A DNA stretch of 64,000 nt from Tillandsia leiboldiana (GCA_029204045.2 CM055069.1:21742825-21806824); one strand, 5' to 3'. Counted from the first letter of the stretch, positions 43,129 through 56,030 are shown. The notes: a model not told the origin generated them from the letters alone. Translations and numbers: made by a program.

Positions 43129-45313
43129 TTCTACCCCCCTTAAAATAAGTTTCGTCCTCGAAACTTGAATCACATCTCGACTTCTACTTAATCGAGAGGG
43201 AGGAATCTTGTCCCACTTCTGGGCTCACTGTATGTCGTTATTGGCCCCAAATTGCCCGCTCGCCGAACCACACGAGCAACTCATCCATGAATCCCTATCT
43301 CAACTTAGGGACAAACTCAGACCTAGTGTCTGGCCACTTTCACCAAGTAGGCGTGAGACACATTTGAGCACTTGCTCTCTCAATTGCCACAGCGGGCGAA
43401 GTCTCATCTTGCGAAATCTTCACTTTAATTCCGCGGTCATCTTACCTTTCACAAGGAGGTTGCATCTGCAACTAACTGCATTTACCGCATTTTTCGGTTA
43501 CTCCTCTGCCTAATGTGGAGTACAAAGACCAATCCACAAGTCCTCAGCTATCTCACACGCTGCTAGCGCTCTAAGTCCACGGGTTTTCAGCTAACCCGAT
43601 ATCTCGGACTACTAACAGGTTCACAGACCACGGTCTAATAGGGCCTATAGCCCGAAGCTAGTCCCGCACTGTGCAATAGCTCTCGGTAGCACGCAGATCC
43701 AAACGTCATACGGGTAGATCCACACTTAGGATTACTACCCCAATACTCCCACTAGGAGCTACAGTACCTCAATCACCACTAGCTCTACGGCCTGGTCATA
43801 CCACACTCTCAGTGTACTAATAGCCTCAAGGCTTACACATGGCATTCCATGTTCCCGGGTCATCGCTCGGACTACCGTCCCGACCAAATCTCTATCATGC
43901 CCCGCCATCAGGCCTCGGGCCGCTGTCTCTCACAGCCGACTGCGCCTGCCCACTGGGCTACAGGCCCACAGTCCACAAACATGGTCCAGGCACGGATCGT
44001 CCTCAAGCGAACCCGCTAATCGTTGCCACGCAACCGCTATGCTCACTGAGCAAATTCAATTAGCAAGTCGTCACTCCACGACCCAAACTCTCTATCAACT
44101 CTGGCCACACTGGGCAAAGGCTAACGTGCCACCTAATTAGCTCTCTCTGGCTAAATGATGCTTGTGCTTCATGAGCACCCAAACAGTTGGCCGTCCTACG
44201 CCCCCACGCTAACTTGCAAGAATCCAGTGTTAAGCGATTTGCTGAACACGCATACGACTCCTGTACACCTCTCTCGCTGGGTAGAGGCACCACTATAATC
44301 GTTCACCATCCCGGTGATTAACACGCAAATCCTGCGGTGGCAACCCTTGCCATTATGCCGATCCCTCAGACCGGCGCCATACAAAACTCTCACTTACTTG
44401 CGAGGTTTTCGAATCTCGAAACCTATCCCGGGGTCTTACCAGCCCCACCATGCGGCACTCAGCCACGAAGACATGCCACACAGTCACTACCGTCATCAGG
44501 GCGAACTTTCGCCACTAGGCCCGTAAGTCCTTCTTGCCCTAACCTTTAGGACACAGCAACTGGGCTCTCGCAATAAAGCGATCACTAGCGTTTCATGAGT
44601 CGGTCTCTCACTGGACCTCATCAACTATACTCTTGCTGGCAACCCAGCTGACACAAGCTTACGGCATCTTTCACAGAAGGTGCAGGGTGCGCCGACAAAG
44701 ACTCGGCGGCCACCTGCCACACTCTCTACTGTTGCCTCTTAGCTTGATCTATTTCCTATCTTTCTTGGGATAATGTCACTCGCCCATCTAGGCGTCGTAA
44801 TCCGCTTCCCTGCCGGCGGAAAACCTCCGCCTTATCGGCAAGAAGCATCGGTCTGCTGCTGGACCACATCAACAAGAGCGGTCTCCTGACATCGCAGCTC
44901 GTGTACTTTGTTTGACCCCGAGCCCTCTCGTGACTCGAGTCGAAACCGGTGCGCTTCCCTATGTGGTGTCATCGTCAATATGCACACCACAACGAAACAA
45001 CTAGCCCAAACTTAGCCATTTGAGCAACGCGCAGCCCGTATACCGACAAAAGGGCTCGTCGACCAAATCATGCGAAAGTATAGGAGGGTATTCCTTTTCA
45101 TTTCCAACATTACGTTGTCGGCCGCCCAACGTAATATCCGAAGAATGAAAGCTCGTCGCCCTCGATCAGTCCCAACATCCTTTTTGGGAACAACAATAAC
45201 CAATCAACTACTTTCGCCCAGTAATTCATGCACTCTCTCGTGCTAATCCCTAGGGTCTCCCTAAGGTTGCTAACCACCTAGGACTATTCCTAGGCTCTGA
45301 TACCACTCTTATC
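43129..45313 (-). other. Interior of element D, non-coding
   Basis: Begins (plus orientation) with TTCTACCCCCCTTAAAA (PPT on the minus strand) and GTTTCGTCCTCGAAAC at 43149-43164; ends with the primer site CCTAGGCTCTGATACCA at 45289-45305, 8 bp from the right LTR. No frame longer than about 100 codons, and none with gag or pol motifs. Base composition is even, unlike AT-rich intergenic sequence nearby. Confidence 0.82.
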
Positions 45314-48300
45314 TGTCACGACCCGGGACCGACAATTTGTACGGTTCGGGCACGCCAACAGACCCGCCAGTCGGGCACGACCTCACGCTACCCGAAAGGA
45401 ACGGTAACATCCATCTCGAATCAATACAATGCTTATGATGAGATATAATATCAGAGTAAGATCACTACTAATTTAAAACTTTCATTCAATAAACAAATAG
45501 TTTAAGCCGATATGAAAGCATGATAAGAATGAACCATAATGAACTTTATTACATTTTACATTTCTGAACTTGCAAATAAATTTATTACAATTCCTTTACA
45601 TAAATTCCTCACAATACATGGTTCACTCGAAACATAAAAGAAAGGTACCTCTGCTAGACCCTCTAGGTCTCTATGCTGCTGGGCTCTTGCCCATGACGTA
45701 TACCTCGCCGTCTTCATCTGAACCGTCGCGATCGCTGCATCCATACCTGAACCGTCGCGATCGCTGCATCCATACCTGAACCGTCGTGATCGCTGCATCC
45801 ATACCTGAACCTGTGGGGGGGGGGGGTGCACCCAAGGGGTGTGAGAACTCCTGACAGAGTTCCCAGTGGGTTCAACCACCGAGAGAAAGTGTCCTACACC
45901 ACTTGGTCCAATGGAAGCAATAATAATAGTGCTAGGAAACTAAAATCCTCGATATCAAATGCAGCTATGCAAAACAATATATCACTGTCTGTATATAATC
46001 ATCGACCCAGCACTACTCTATCTAGTCATACTAGGCTACTAAGCACCAACTCGGCCGCTATGCCGCTGAACACAGGGTTAAACTAACCCGGCCACCTAGG
46101 CCACTCTAATTTCTCTTTATTCTTTAAGTTCTGGTGCTTTAGTTCAAGTTAACCCTCAGAAACTCTTATCCAACGGGCCCGAGCCCAGTAGTCCTGCTAC
46201 CATCAGATAAGATTTCCAAGGTTGCCGATAACACCCGCGAGTGTTACCCCGTCCTACGAAGTAAATGTGCTCTTCGGACCACCGCTATCGGAGGGAGGGG
46301 GCTTCCCTGCGTCCGATCCTGATGCGCCCGGGGAGAGGGCAAGCCCTTTACGTCCCATAGAGCCACATTTCAACCTTCGAAGGCACGCCCGTTTTATTAT
46401 CTTTGTATTTCAGTTGCTTTGTCCTACGGCTGAAGCGTCCCGAACGGGTCAACACCCGGGAGAGGAATTAACTGTCCGTACCTCCAACCTGGGCTGGCTC
46501 CACCGAGGATCTTTATATTCTCTTTCTTTTCTTTTCTTACTCGAGCCTTCAGCTCACATTGCCACTAGCAATTATTATCACTCTTTCCTTTGAGCATTTA
46601 GCACTTTGCTTTCACTTTAAGCCTTCCGAAAGTACCTCGTCCGACGGGTCACTGCCCAGGAAGTCCTGCTCCACTTGATGAGTCTCAAATTCGAAGGCGC
46701 CATTTACATTCTCTTTATCTTAAGCAATTTGTTTGTCTTGCTTATTAACCAATTTTAGCTCTATCATGAGCAATTTGCTTGTCTTGCTTATTGACCACTT
46801 TTTCATCCTTTACCCTAGGTCTTGCCACACGGGTAACCAGAGTCTCCTGAACTCATTCACATTTTACTTTCTTTGTTTAACTTAAATTGAAGTTAAAGTT
46901 ATTGTCCCTTTGCCCGGACACCCTATGACCTTTTAGGGTTATATTCGTTTTGTTCTTTAACCTTGGGATCTTATCCCACTTTCCTGATTCCTTACTGAAT
47001 CCTAGAGTTCACTTGACTCTATTTTTGATTTCACTTTTAACTTAGAGTTACTCTGACTCTAATTCCTTGTCTGTGAGTTTAAACTCCTCTGGATCACTTT
47101 AGGCTTCCTTTACCTAAGTTTCCATATTATACTCATCCTAGAGTTCCTTGACTCTATGTTGATCACTCTATCCAGTGTCCTTAGGTTATCACCTAAGACA
47201 ATGCCACTCGTCCAACCCTAGGATAATCTCCTAAGTTTTGATGTCACTCAGTGAACCCTGAAACTAGGTTTTCTCCTAGTCTTACTACCAACATGTTCAC
47301 CTTCCTTATGTCACATGATTCCTAGGGTTATACCCTAACATGATCACAATCATCAATGGCTAATTACTTTCATGCATGCAATTATTTTCATCTCATTTAT
47401 AAAATAGTATCTACCTCTAAGCATGCATCTTTATCATATATCTTTGGCAACCAGCAGTTGCACTTTTCATCTGTGTCCATTTGCACATGCACATCTATTC
47501 CTCTATCTCTGGCAACCAACAGTTGCACTTTTCATCTGTGTCCTTCTACACAGGCAATCATAATCATAATTACCTAACGCCTCTAACAGGCTACTATCAT
47601 GCTTCGAATCGAAAAGCAGAAGAACAAGGGGAGAGGTCACCCAATTTCGGCAGAATCCCCCACCTTGTAGTGTCCCCAATTGCTTGTAGACACTTGCAAT
47701 TGGTCTCCGCGCGGTTCCACTTGTTTCCTCGAGCTTGCACGTAAAACGGTACACATCCCTCGAGTCCGCACGCAAAACGGTGCACGTCCTCCGAACCTGC
47801 ACGCAAAACGGTGCACGTTATTAAATTAATAACCCACATGTAAAGTGGTGCACGCCACTTTAACCGGCACGCAAAACCGTGCGCCACAACACGACCTGCA
47901 CGCGAAACGGTGCACGTACCTCAAATCTGCACGCAAAACGGTGCACGTCTGACTGTAGGGTTGCACGCAAAACGGTGCACATCTTTTTCCTAGCCTGCAC
48001 GAAAAACAATGCAAACCATTAGATTCTACACGCAAAACGGCGCGCATTGGTCCAACCCGCACGCAAAACGGAGCACGTACCCCGTATTGGCACGCAAAAC
48101 GGTGCACGCTCCATTGTAGGGTTGCACGCAAAACGATGCATACTTTTCCGACCCTGCACGTAAAACGAGACGTATTGTTAGAGTCTGCACGAAAAATGGT
48201 GCCCGTTAGTCCAACTTGCACGTAAAACGGAGCACGTACCTCGGGTGGCACGCAAAACGGTGCACGTTTTCCGAGCCTGCGCCCAAAACCGCGCACAATC

Positions 48301-49889
48301 GTCGAATCCGAACGCAAAACGGAGCATGTCTCCCACGTGCGGCACGCAGAACGAGGCGCGTCCAAAACGCCCGCGAGACTCGTGTAGTAAAACGGCACAG
48401 TAATGTTGGGTCCCTAACATGCACGTGGGCAAAGGGGTCAAATCCAAAATCCAAAAGGAAACCTTAACACTGTGCGAAAAATACCGCAAAAACGACACGA
48501 GGGGCCTACCTCGACATCGTCGCGTCGTCCATCGCGTCTTTTAGTCTCTTTGGAGTACTTTGCACGCTCCACGGGGTCCATGGCGCGCTCGTGCGCCCTC
48601 GAAAACCCCGGCGAAAATCGCCCTCCTCCCCTCCCTGCGCGCTCGGGTGAAGCCAGAAAGGGAAAAAAGGAGGAAAAGGAGTCATTTCGGGCCTTTATAG
48701 GCCGTTTTCCGGATTTCGGGCGAACCCTTTCGGGCGCCCGAAAACTTTCGGGCGGCTACAGTAAAAGCCCCCGCCGCGGTCCACGAGTCCACGCTGCGCC
48801 ACCTCAGCGCCACGTCACCATGCTCGGCCAACCAGGGGCTGACACGTGGTCGTGGACCCGTGCACCGCGACCACGGAACAGCGGCGGCCAATGGGAGGCC
48901 GCCACGTGGACCGCACTCACGCATGCTCTGACGCCCGCCGCAGCGTCCCGTCGCGTCAGCGCATCACATCGCGCTGACCGACGAATGGGAGGCCGACACG
49001 TGGCCTGTCCCGCTGACACCGCTACAGTGCCCGCGCGTATGCCCCGCGCACGCCCACGCTCCCTCGGTCAGACCGGCCAATGAGGAGACGCCACGTGGCG
49101 GTCCTCACCCACCACGCGCGCCTCGGGCCGCGCGCCACAGCGCTTCCCGCGCGCTGCCATGCCTCGGGATTCGTGCCAACTGCATCGGGATCCGTGCCAA
49201 CTGCATCAGGATCCGTGCCAACTGCATCGGGATCCGTGCCACTGCCTCGAGATCCGTGCCATTGCATCGGGATCCGGGCTGCTACAGTAACATTCGGGCG
49301 CACCCCTTCCGGACCGGGCTGCTACAGTAACCGGTTCGCTACAGTGCCAGAACCCGGTTCACTGCACCTCGAAAACCGGGTGTGCTATAGTAACTTCCGG
49401 GCGCCCGGAACCCACTTTCGGGCGCCCGAAACTTGGGCCAAAGCCCAGTTTCGCCCGTTTTCGTCCGTTCTTGCCCGTTTCTCGCCCGTTTACGCTCAAA
49501 TTTGACAGGCAGCCATGGTTTAACTTAATTTACCTCATGGTACTTAAACTTTTCAGTTTGGACCACCTCTGGGTCACCAAAAGTCCCACTGTATTCGAAT
49601 TCGCTGGCGGAGCCCGTTCTCACTATCCGGGTGTCCGATCAACGCGAAACTTTTACCGTGGCCTTAAAACATATTTACGGAGCTCCCGTAATTTTCTAGG
49701 AATTTTTCGAGACTGTGAATTTTCCCCTTATAATCTGGGCCCACTTTCTCACATAAGATTCTAGATATCTTATTTTAATCCCGATTTGGGCCCAATTCAT
49801 TTCCAGGTCATTCTTCACCTCAATAAACAATAGTATTTCATATTATTTTTATTTCTATTTATTTATATTCCAAATTCCGGTTCACTACA
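45314..49889 (-). repeat. Right LTR of element D
   Basis: 4576 bp, homologous to the left LTR. Differences: three copies of a 29-bp unit with CCGTCGCGATCGCTGCATCC (about 45720-45810) where the left LTR has one; a shorter pyrimidine tract near 46510; and loss of a unit in the CAAAACGG array (near 48258). Confidence 0.9.
47735..48370. repeat. CAAAACGG-loop hairpin minisatellite, D right LTR
   Basis: Same array as 40935-41640, with one block deleted near 48258 that the left copy retains (41467-41510). Confidence 0.75.
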
Positions 49890-50059
49890 CAGGTCCTCAC
49901 AAGACTCATGCATATACAGGGAAGACTATCCGTTTATACAGAAATATCTTTTATATGTGGTGAGTCTGTACACGTATCAGGGCGAGAGATCTTAAAAATA
50001 AAAAAATTGGTTCTAAAATTCGGCTGTTTTCGCTTTAAAATTGCTTTCGGAGCGTGACA
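49890..50059 (+). repeat. Plus-oriented gypsy LTR end fragment
   Basis: Contains the CATATACAGGGAAGACTAT...GGTGAGTCTG block seen before the ends of the B and E LTRs and finishes in GGAGCGTGACA. Its orientation is opposite to the LTR fragment on the other side of element D. Confidence 0.72.
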
Positions 50060-50897
50060 CGTGTCTGAATCGATCAAATTTGCGGTCTGATACAAATAGC
50101 ACCTTTTTGGCGGTTTCAGAACGTGATACAAATAGCACTTTTTTATATAAGGCTTTACAAAAAGGTCCCGAGACTGGACATTTAACTTGTTGTGCAAGCT
50201 AAAATGGCATTTGTTAGAGTATATTAAGTAATAGTAAGAGTAGTTACATGGCAGCTACCCAAGTATATCAAAATGCCAATGTTGGAAGAACTAAACACAT
50301 GGAAATATTCCACTGTCTTTTCTTATAAGTAGATTATTGTTATATAATTCAGGGAATAAGGGATCTTCACCCTTGCCTCTCTAGTTGCATATAACATGAG
50401 CACAGATAAAAGCTGGAACTATATAATAAAATGATATACCTGTCAAAACTCAGAATAACTGTAATAGGGGGAATCCTGAGGAATCTAATCAGATAATCTT
50501 ATTTGGATTAATAAAAGTTGATAAGAAATAAGTCAGTCACTAAAATATGGTTGGTCTGTCCTAATTTACGACATTGAAAGTAGTTCAGGAATATAAGCTA
50601 GATGCACATTCTGATGAAACAGATTGGTTGCACGGAATGCTTTTCTTTAATTACTGTTCTCAAAAAAGGTAAAGATCATTGCTAGAATATTGCATATTTC
50701 ACGGTCCTTACATAGCGCGCGCAGTTGGTTAAGAACTTGATGATTAATTTTTGAGATACCAAATTCGAAGTTTATCTGCTTTGTATTTCTATTTGAGTAT
50801 TTTTAGAATAATTAATGAGTTGACCAATATATAATTAATTGTCCATTACAATATAACAAGCAGGACAAAATGTTGTAATAGGAGAATGATAAGATAT
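50060..50897. other. Intergenic, no gene seen
   Basis: AT-rich, apparently single-copy DNA. The only local structure is a diverged pair GATACAAATAGCACC/TTTTT at about 50092 and 50122. It ends at the MULE target duplication. Confidence 0.6.
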
Positions 50898-50906
50898 ACA
50901 GGTATG

Positions 50907-51080
50907 GGGCTTTTTTTGAAAATGACCCTATCAAAATTTAAATTTTTAAAAATGGCCCTGCAAAATTTAAATTTGCAAAAATGGCCCTCTTCTTGCCACG
51001 TCAGCGCGCCACGTCAGCCCGGTCCGCCACGTCAACGAGCCACAGCCGCGGGTGCGCGCGGTATGTTTTAGTGAAACACG
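50907..51080 (+). repeat. MULE left terminal inverted repeat
   Basis: 174 bp; matches the reverse complement of 56112-56285 with scattered mismatches. It has an AT-rich outer part with two AAATTTAAATTT-type runs and a GC-rich inner part with CCACGTCAGC repeats. Confidence 0.95.
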
Positions 51081-51085
51081 TAGGC

Positions 51086-51196
51086 TCTACCTGCGTGTTC
51101 TAAACACGCAGGGTCAACCTGCGTGTTTAGAACACGCAGGTTGGGCCTGCGTGTTTAGAACACGCAGGTAGAGCCTGCGTGTTCTAAACACGCCTG
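51086..51196. repeat. Left subterminal palindrome array of the MULE
   Basis: Four copies of TGCGTGTTTAGAACACGCA or its mirror TGCGTGTTCTAAACACGCA, each an 8-bp inverted arm around a 3-bp centre, with short spacers (for example GGGTCAACC). A matching array lies inside the right TIR. Confidence 0.85.
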
Positions 51197-51550
51197 CGTG
51201 CTCCCTCCGCCACCGCTCCACTAAGGATCCTAACCAAGCCTGATCGAGCATGACGCGCCTCAACCGTGATACATAATAGAATCCTGCACGTCGCAGTAGC
51301 TCCAATACTGCAGGATGCTCCATCTGCCAGCGGTTCAGTGTGCGACTATGCTCCACAAATTCAACTGGAGAATAATCCTGCAATAATATAAAATTCACAT
51401 AATATTAGTACATGAAATTTCAAAAAAATAAAAAAGTTAATTTAAAAAAGAGTTATATATAACCTCATCTCGAATGCAAGTACATCTGTGGTGAGTCTGA
51501 TCTGTCAATACAGATCCATCAATCGGTCCTGCCTCCTCGTGATCGTCCAT
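51190..51550 (-). pseudogene. Truncated plant mobile domain (MAIN-like) gene inside the MULE
   Basis: Two exons on the minus strand join in frame. Exon 1, 51550-51464, has 29 codons starting MDDHEEAGP; donor AG|GT at 51463. Exon 2 runs from 51377 after a TTGCAG acceptor. The joined product continues with ...HPAVLELLRRAGFY...RLRRVMLDQAWLGSLVERWRRE, which resembles the N-terminal start of plant mobile domain proteins (leucine-rich helix, then LVERWRPET). The frame then runs into the palindrome array and is meaningless, so about nine-tenths of a normal PMD gene is missing. PMD proteins act in heterochromatin silencing (MAIN, MAIL1), and the domain is also known in transposons. Whether this is captured host DNA or degraded element cargo cannot be decided here. 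Confidence 0.75.
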
Positions 51551-51647
51551 CTGTAATAATACGAATAAATAAATAAACAAATTATAATATGCGTGAAGTA
51601 TTGTAATTTAATTAAAATAATCGACAACAAACAAGATATGAAACTAA

Positions 51648-54474
51648 TCAACCTAAACGACGACGTCTTCCGGTCCTTCTTTGTTGATTTTCAGGACATG
51701 TGCTTTTATAATGGCCGGGTTGTTTACACATACTACACTTGCTCCTACTACTTCCCGCGCCTTCATCCATAATATTGCGAATGCGCGTAGATTTGGGTCG
51801 TCCTTTCTTTCTTCGCGCGTGTGGTGGAAGTAAAGGTGTGTCATATGACTCAACCCAATAACGCCGATCGGGGACCGGATGGAACTGTAGTGAGTATGTA
51901 TCTCGAAAGGAATCAGTAGTATACCAACGGGAGCATAGACTATAATAATCTATGTTCATGTTTGACGAACTACAACAAGCTAATATATGTGAACAAGGTA
52001 TTCCTGTTAGTTGCAAACACAAACATGAACATGTAGAATTTGCTCCATTGATAATGACTTGGTATTGCAAATCCCTTCCAGTTAGAACTTCAAATTCTTG
52101 ATATCCATATCGCCTAACTGTATGTGCTCTAGCCACTAACATTCGGCTATTAATAGTTTTATCCACATCCGATACAAATGGAGTTAACATTGCTGCTCCC
52201 TCTTGACGATGAGTTAGAAAGTACTCAACCACTCGATGTAATGTTGCCATTACAAAAGCGGTAATTGGTAAGCCACGAACTCCCCTCAAGACTCCATTTA
52301 AACTTTCAGAACGGTTGGTAGTCATAATGCCGAATCGTCGACCACCATCGAAAGCCTTAGCCCAATATGTCCTATCGGCATGAAGTCTGTCAACCCATTG
52401 CCAAGCATCCTCATCCATTGCTCTCAATTCATCCTTTAATATGTTATATTCTCGTTCTTCTGAGGCACTCCCAATGGCATAAAATTTTTTAAGTAGGTGT
52501 TTTGCTTTGAAATGAGTATTCATATTAGCTTTCATGTGTCGTAAACACCATCGATGAGCATGTCCTTCTGATTGTGGGAATACAAGTGCAACAAGGTTCG
52601 CAAGTCCTTTAAAGCGATCAGAAATTAATGTAAGAACTCGACCTCGTGTTATGTACCTCCGTAGACAATTTAAAAACCACTCCCAACTCGAGCTATTCTC
52701 CCCCTCGCATATTGCGAATGCTAGTGGGTACAAACCACCATTGCCATCAACACCTGTGGCAATTAATGCATGGCCTCCATATTTTCCATACAAGTGCGTA
52801 GCATCGATACTAAGTATTGGCCGGCAAAACGACCAACCAAGAATCGAGGGTCCAAAAGCCCAGAAGGCGCGTGCAAACATTCTTGAATTACTCGTCACTC
52901 TTATAGTTTCAATCTTGGTAATAGTTTCGGGATTTGTTGTTTCTAACATTGAGAAATATCGAGGAAGGTCACAATATGATTGCTCCCAACTACCGTATAT
53001 AATTTGCAAGGCTTTATTCCGTGCCCGCCAAGCCTTGCTATATGAAATGGTGACGTGAAAATCACTCTGAACTCTTGTTTGAACTTCTGTAGGGCTCATA
53101 GCAAGCCTTGCCTTCACTGTGGGTAGTATATGTTCACATATAAACGAAGATGTACAATTCCTATGCATTGTATTCAAAATAGGAATCATGCATGTATGTG
53201 GTCCCGCATAAGTCTTTACTTTAAAATGTGTTGAACCTTTAGGTCGAGAGGCATGTAATCTCCATGGGCATGAATTGACCAAACATCTCACAGTATATCT
53301 AGTTGTGTTTGATTTAACAACTCTCAGTTGCACATTATGTAGAATGTGCCATCGATCCAAAGCATTCACCAAGGACGTCTTGTTAGAATATACCCGATCT
53401 TTCCATTGATCATCACTCGGAGGACCTTGATAAATGTTTTGATCAACAACGGTTGGGTGAATTACTTCATTGCCCAGTAAAAAACGCTGTCGGTGATCTT
53501 CAAATTCTTCAAATTCTACCGGATCCTCGACATCATCGTTGTTTGCAAATGAATTTTCAATCCATTCAATCCCTTCATCTTGAATGGCGCATGCGAGAGA
53601 ATTCAAACCGCCATCATGTCCAACATCAATAGATTGTGGGATACCATCACTATCATCATCTGTTGAGTCCATATCAGTTTCACTTACATGCTCATCGTCA
53701 CTGCTATTTATTTGCTCATTATCACTTTCTATTACTTCCTCATTTTCATTTATATTTCTCAACTCTACATCAGTGACGTGTCGATTGCTAGATGATGGAC
53801 CCTCATATAGATTATGATGTATAGTTGATCTGCAAAGGTATTTATGATTAACTATTCGAATCTATTGAGATAATATATGTAATTAAATCATATAATCACT
53901 TACCGCTCATCAACTCCACCGAATAAAGATGGATCCACAGTAATATATGGTAATGATGTACTCACTGGCACATATGGGACTTCAGACGCTCTGCAAGACT
54001 TATACAATGTAAATTATCCATTTTCCGCACCTATACTATTAAAGGACAAAGATTGAAATTGAAAATTCCTAAATTTTCATACCTTGATGTACGAATTCGT
54101 TCAAGATCGACATAATCTCTTTGGTAAACAGAGGTTGGACGGTGACGTGTAGTCAACACTTGCTTCTCTACGTATACTTTGAGGCAACCATGAAATGGGA
54201 AAAAACTCATCACGCCTACAATCCCATGATCACTTGATATGTCAAGTAATTCCCATTCATTAGCTCCCATTGGATATCGAACTGTTATGCGTAGACGGAA
54301 CTCCGCTCGATCATAATTAGTGACCTTGTATACTTCTGCTTCGAAATCCCGAAATGTGATGTCGCGGCGAATTCCGATCAGTTCTTTATAGCCACCAATG
54401 TATTGTGGTATATTATTATTCACGACTAAGTTTCCGTCCCAATGAATATAAAACGGAACACATTCACCAGACAT
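51648..54474 (-). CDS. MULE transposase (MuDR family), three exons
   Basis: Exon 1 54474-54083, exon 2 53990-53904, exon 3 53829-51648. All junctions are GT-AG (AG|GTATGA, CG|GTAAGT; TTGCAG and TTTGCAG acceptors) and both introns are phase 2, giving 886 aa without a stop. Domains: an N-terminal region resembling the MULE/PB1-like segment (about 1-110); an acidic linker (about 190-265); a MuDR-type zinc-binding domain with C-x4-C...H-x-C (about 341-373); the MULE catalytic core with D502, D564 and E668 and HRWCLRH between them; a SWIM zinc finger C760-x-C762-x9-C772-x-H774; an NLS-like KKGRPK; and a CCHC knuckle C858-C871. It would cut and integrate the element. Apparently functional. Confidence 0.93.
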
Positions 54475-56030
54475 ACTGACGTACTAAAAATAACAATAAA
54501 TAATATAACATTCGTCAGTTTGATGACTACTCTAGTTCGACAAATTAAGATCGGTATTATGAGCTTGACAAAAAAAAAACTTATAAACTTTGTTATTTTT
54601 AATAATAATCATAGTGAATCACTATCTGTCCTTACAAGTTTATTTTTCAAAATTGTCCTTGCAAGTTTTATTTACTATTTTTGATGAAAATTTAGTTGTA
54701 TTATGAAATTATTCATGTTTTCGAACTTGCTATTCATGAAATTAATCATCTAAGGTATTATGAAATTATTCATGTTTTGGAACTTGCGAGACCTTTTGGC
54801 AATTAGGGCCCAAAAGCTTAACATTTAAAATTCGAATGTTCTAATACAAACTTCAGATATAGGTTTATACTTTTAAAAGTATATAAGCCCTTTCTCTTTA
54901 TATATATATTACACATTAATTTTATATAATTTATTTACATTTTATGCATATATTTTAAAATCTATATTAAAGACTTTCTCTCTCTACATTAAACCCTTTC
55001 TCTCTCTACATTAGTATTTTAAAATCTACTGTATGCACAAACAAATGCATATAATGCACAAAGCACAATTACAGATTTAAAAAAAAAAAACAAAAAAAAG
55101 GATAACTACCCTATGATCTATGAAATGCAAGATGGTACACTCCATCTCCATTTACTTGATTCATTTCAGGGAGTTCCATTCTTTTTTTTTTACCATTCCA
55201 AGCACATAAAAATGGATTCGGAATTGAGAAAGAATCAATCTTAGTTTCGGTTTCGAACTGCTTAGGTTGAACCCGAGGGATTCTCATACATGCATGAGGA
55301 TCATATGATCTATGAAATGCAAGTCATATAATCACTATGAAAAAAGCCCTAAATTTTGACCTATTATATACACAAAGCCTTGTTAATATATGCGTGATTT
55401 AGTTATTATATGATCACTTGTAATGAGAAGTCTCTGCAGTTTTGGGCCATGTTGGTGTAAAGTAAACGAATACTTGGAGAGTTAACATTGTTTTATACTT
55501 GTTGCCTGCGCTTGTTTGTTTCTCTCTTCCTTCCACTGAAGATAATTTGGCAACAAATGACTAAAAATCCTTGTTTGACAGAACCGGGTCAATGTTTTCG
55601 TCTTGTTAAATTTAGGATTAATAATGAGAAATTTTTGTTCATTTGCTTTGTTCTCTTTTCAGGGATATTTGGTAGATAGAACACAACACAACAACTTGGG
55701 TTGAACCGAACTGCTTGGGTTGAACCCGAGGGATTCTCATACATGCATGAGGATCATATGATCTATGAAATGTAAGTCATATAATCACTATGAAAAAAGC
55801 CCTAAATTTTGACCTATTATATACACAAAAATTACCTTAGACGGCGACGCGGCTGCTGCACGGGAAAGTGAGAGATCGGCTGTTGAACCTCCGACGACGA
55901 CGACGAACGGTGGGTGCGGCGGGTGCGGCGGCTTCGGCACGGGAGCGAGAGAGAGAGAGAGAGAGTGAGAGATAGAGAGGAGATAGAAATGCAGTGAGGG
56001 TCGGGGTCGGGCGCGGGCGGGGTGTTAGGG
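54475..56030. other. MULE upstream region with direct repeats
   Basis: About 1.5 kb of AT-rich DNA upstream of the transposase, probably including its promoter. It holds a direct repeat of about 123 bp (55254-55376 and 55709-55831, with GGTTGAACCCGAGGGATTCT and CCCTAAATTTTGACC). It also holds a GC-rich segment with GACGACGACGA and a GA run (55835-56030) next to the right palindrome array. No gene is supported. Confidence 0.65.

Larger units (their letters stand above)
38527..49889 (-). mobile_element. Non-coding LTR element D (LARD type)
   Basis: Two LTRs of about 4.6 kb (38527-43128; 45314-49889) surround only 2185 bp of interior. The interior has a polypurine tract at one end and an initiator tRNA-Met primer site at the other, and no frame with a recognised domain. 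It keeps the palindrome GTTTCGAGGACGAAAC next to the PPT, like the coding elements, so it can be read as a derivative of the same gypsy lineage. LTRs differ by roughly a dozen bases in the last 390 bp, plus repeat-unit changes, so it is older than B and C. Flanking pentamers (ACCGT and CAGGT) do not match, and the flanks belong to LTR fragments of opposite orientation. Confidence 0.88.

Noticed and set aside
47826..48398. 190-codon minus-strand frame with recurring VHRFAC-like peptide in element D
   Set aside because: It is the translation of the CAAAACGG hairpin array; the left LTR breaks the same frame.
38522..49894. Target duplication for element D (ACCGT / CAGGT)
   Set aside because: No match at any small offset; the flanks come from differently oriented LTR fragments.
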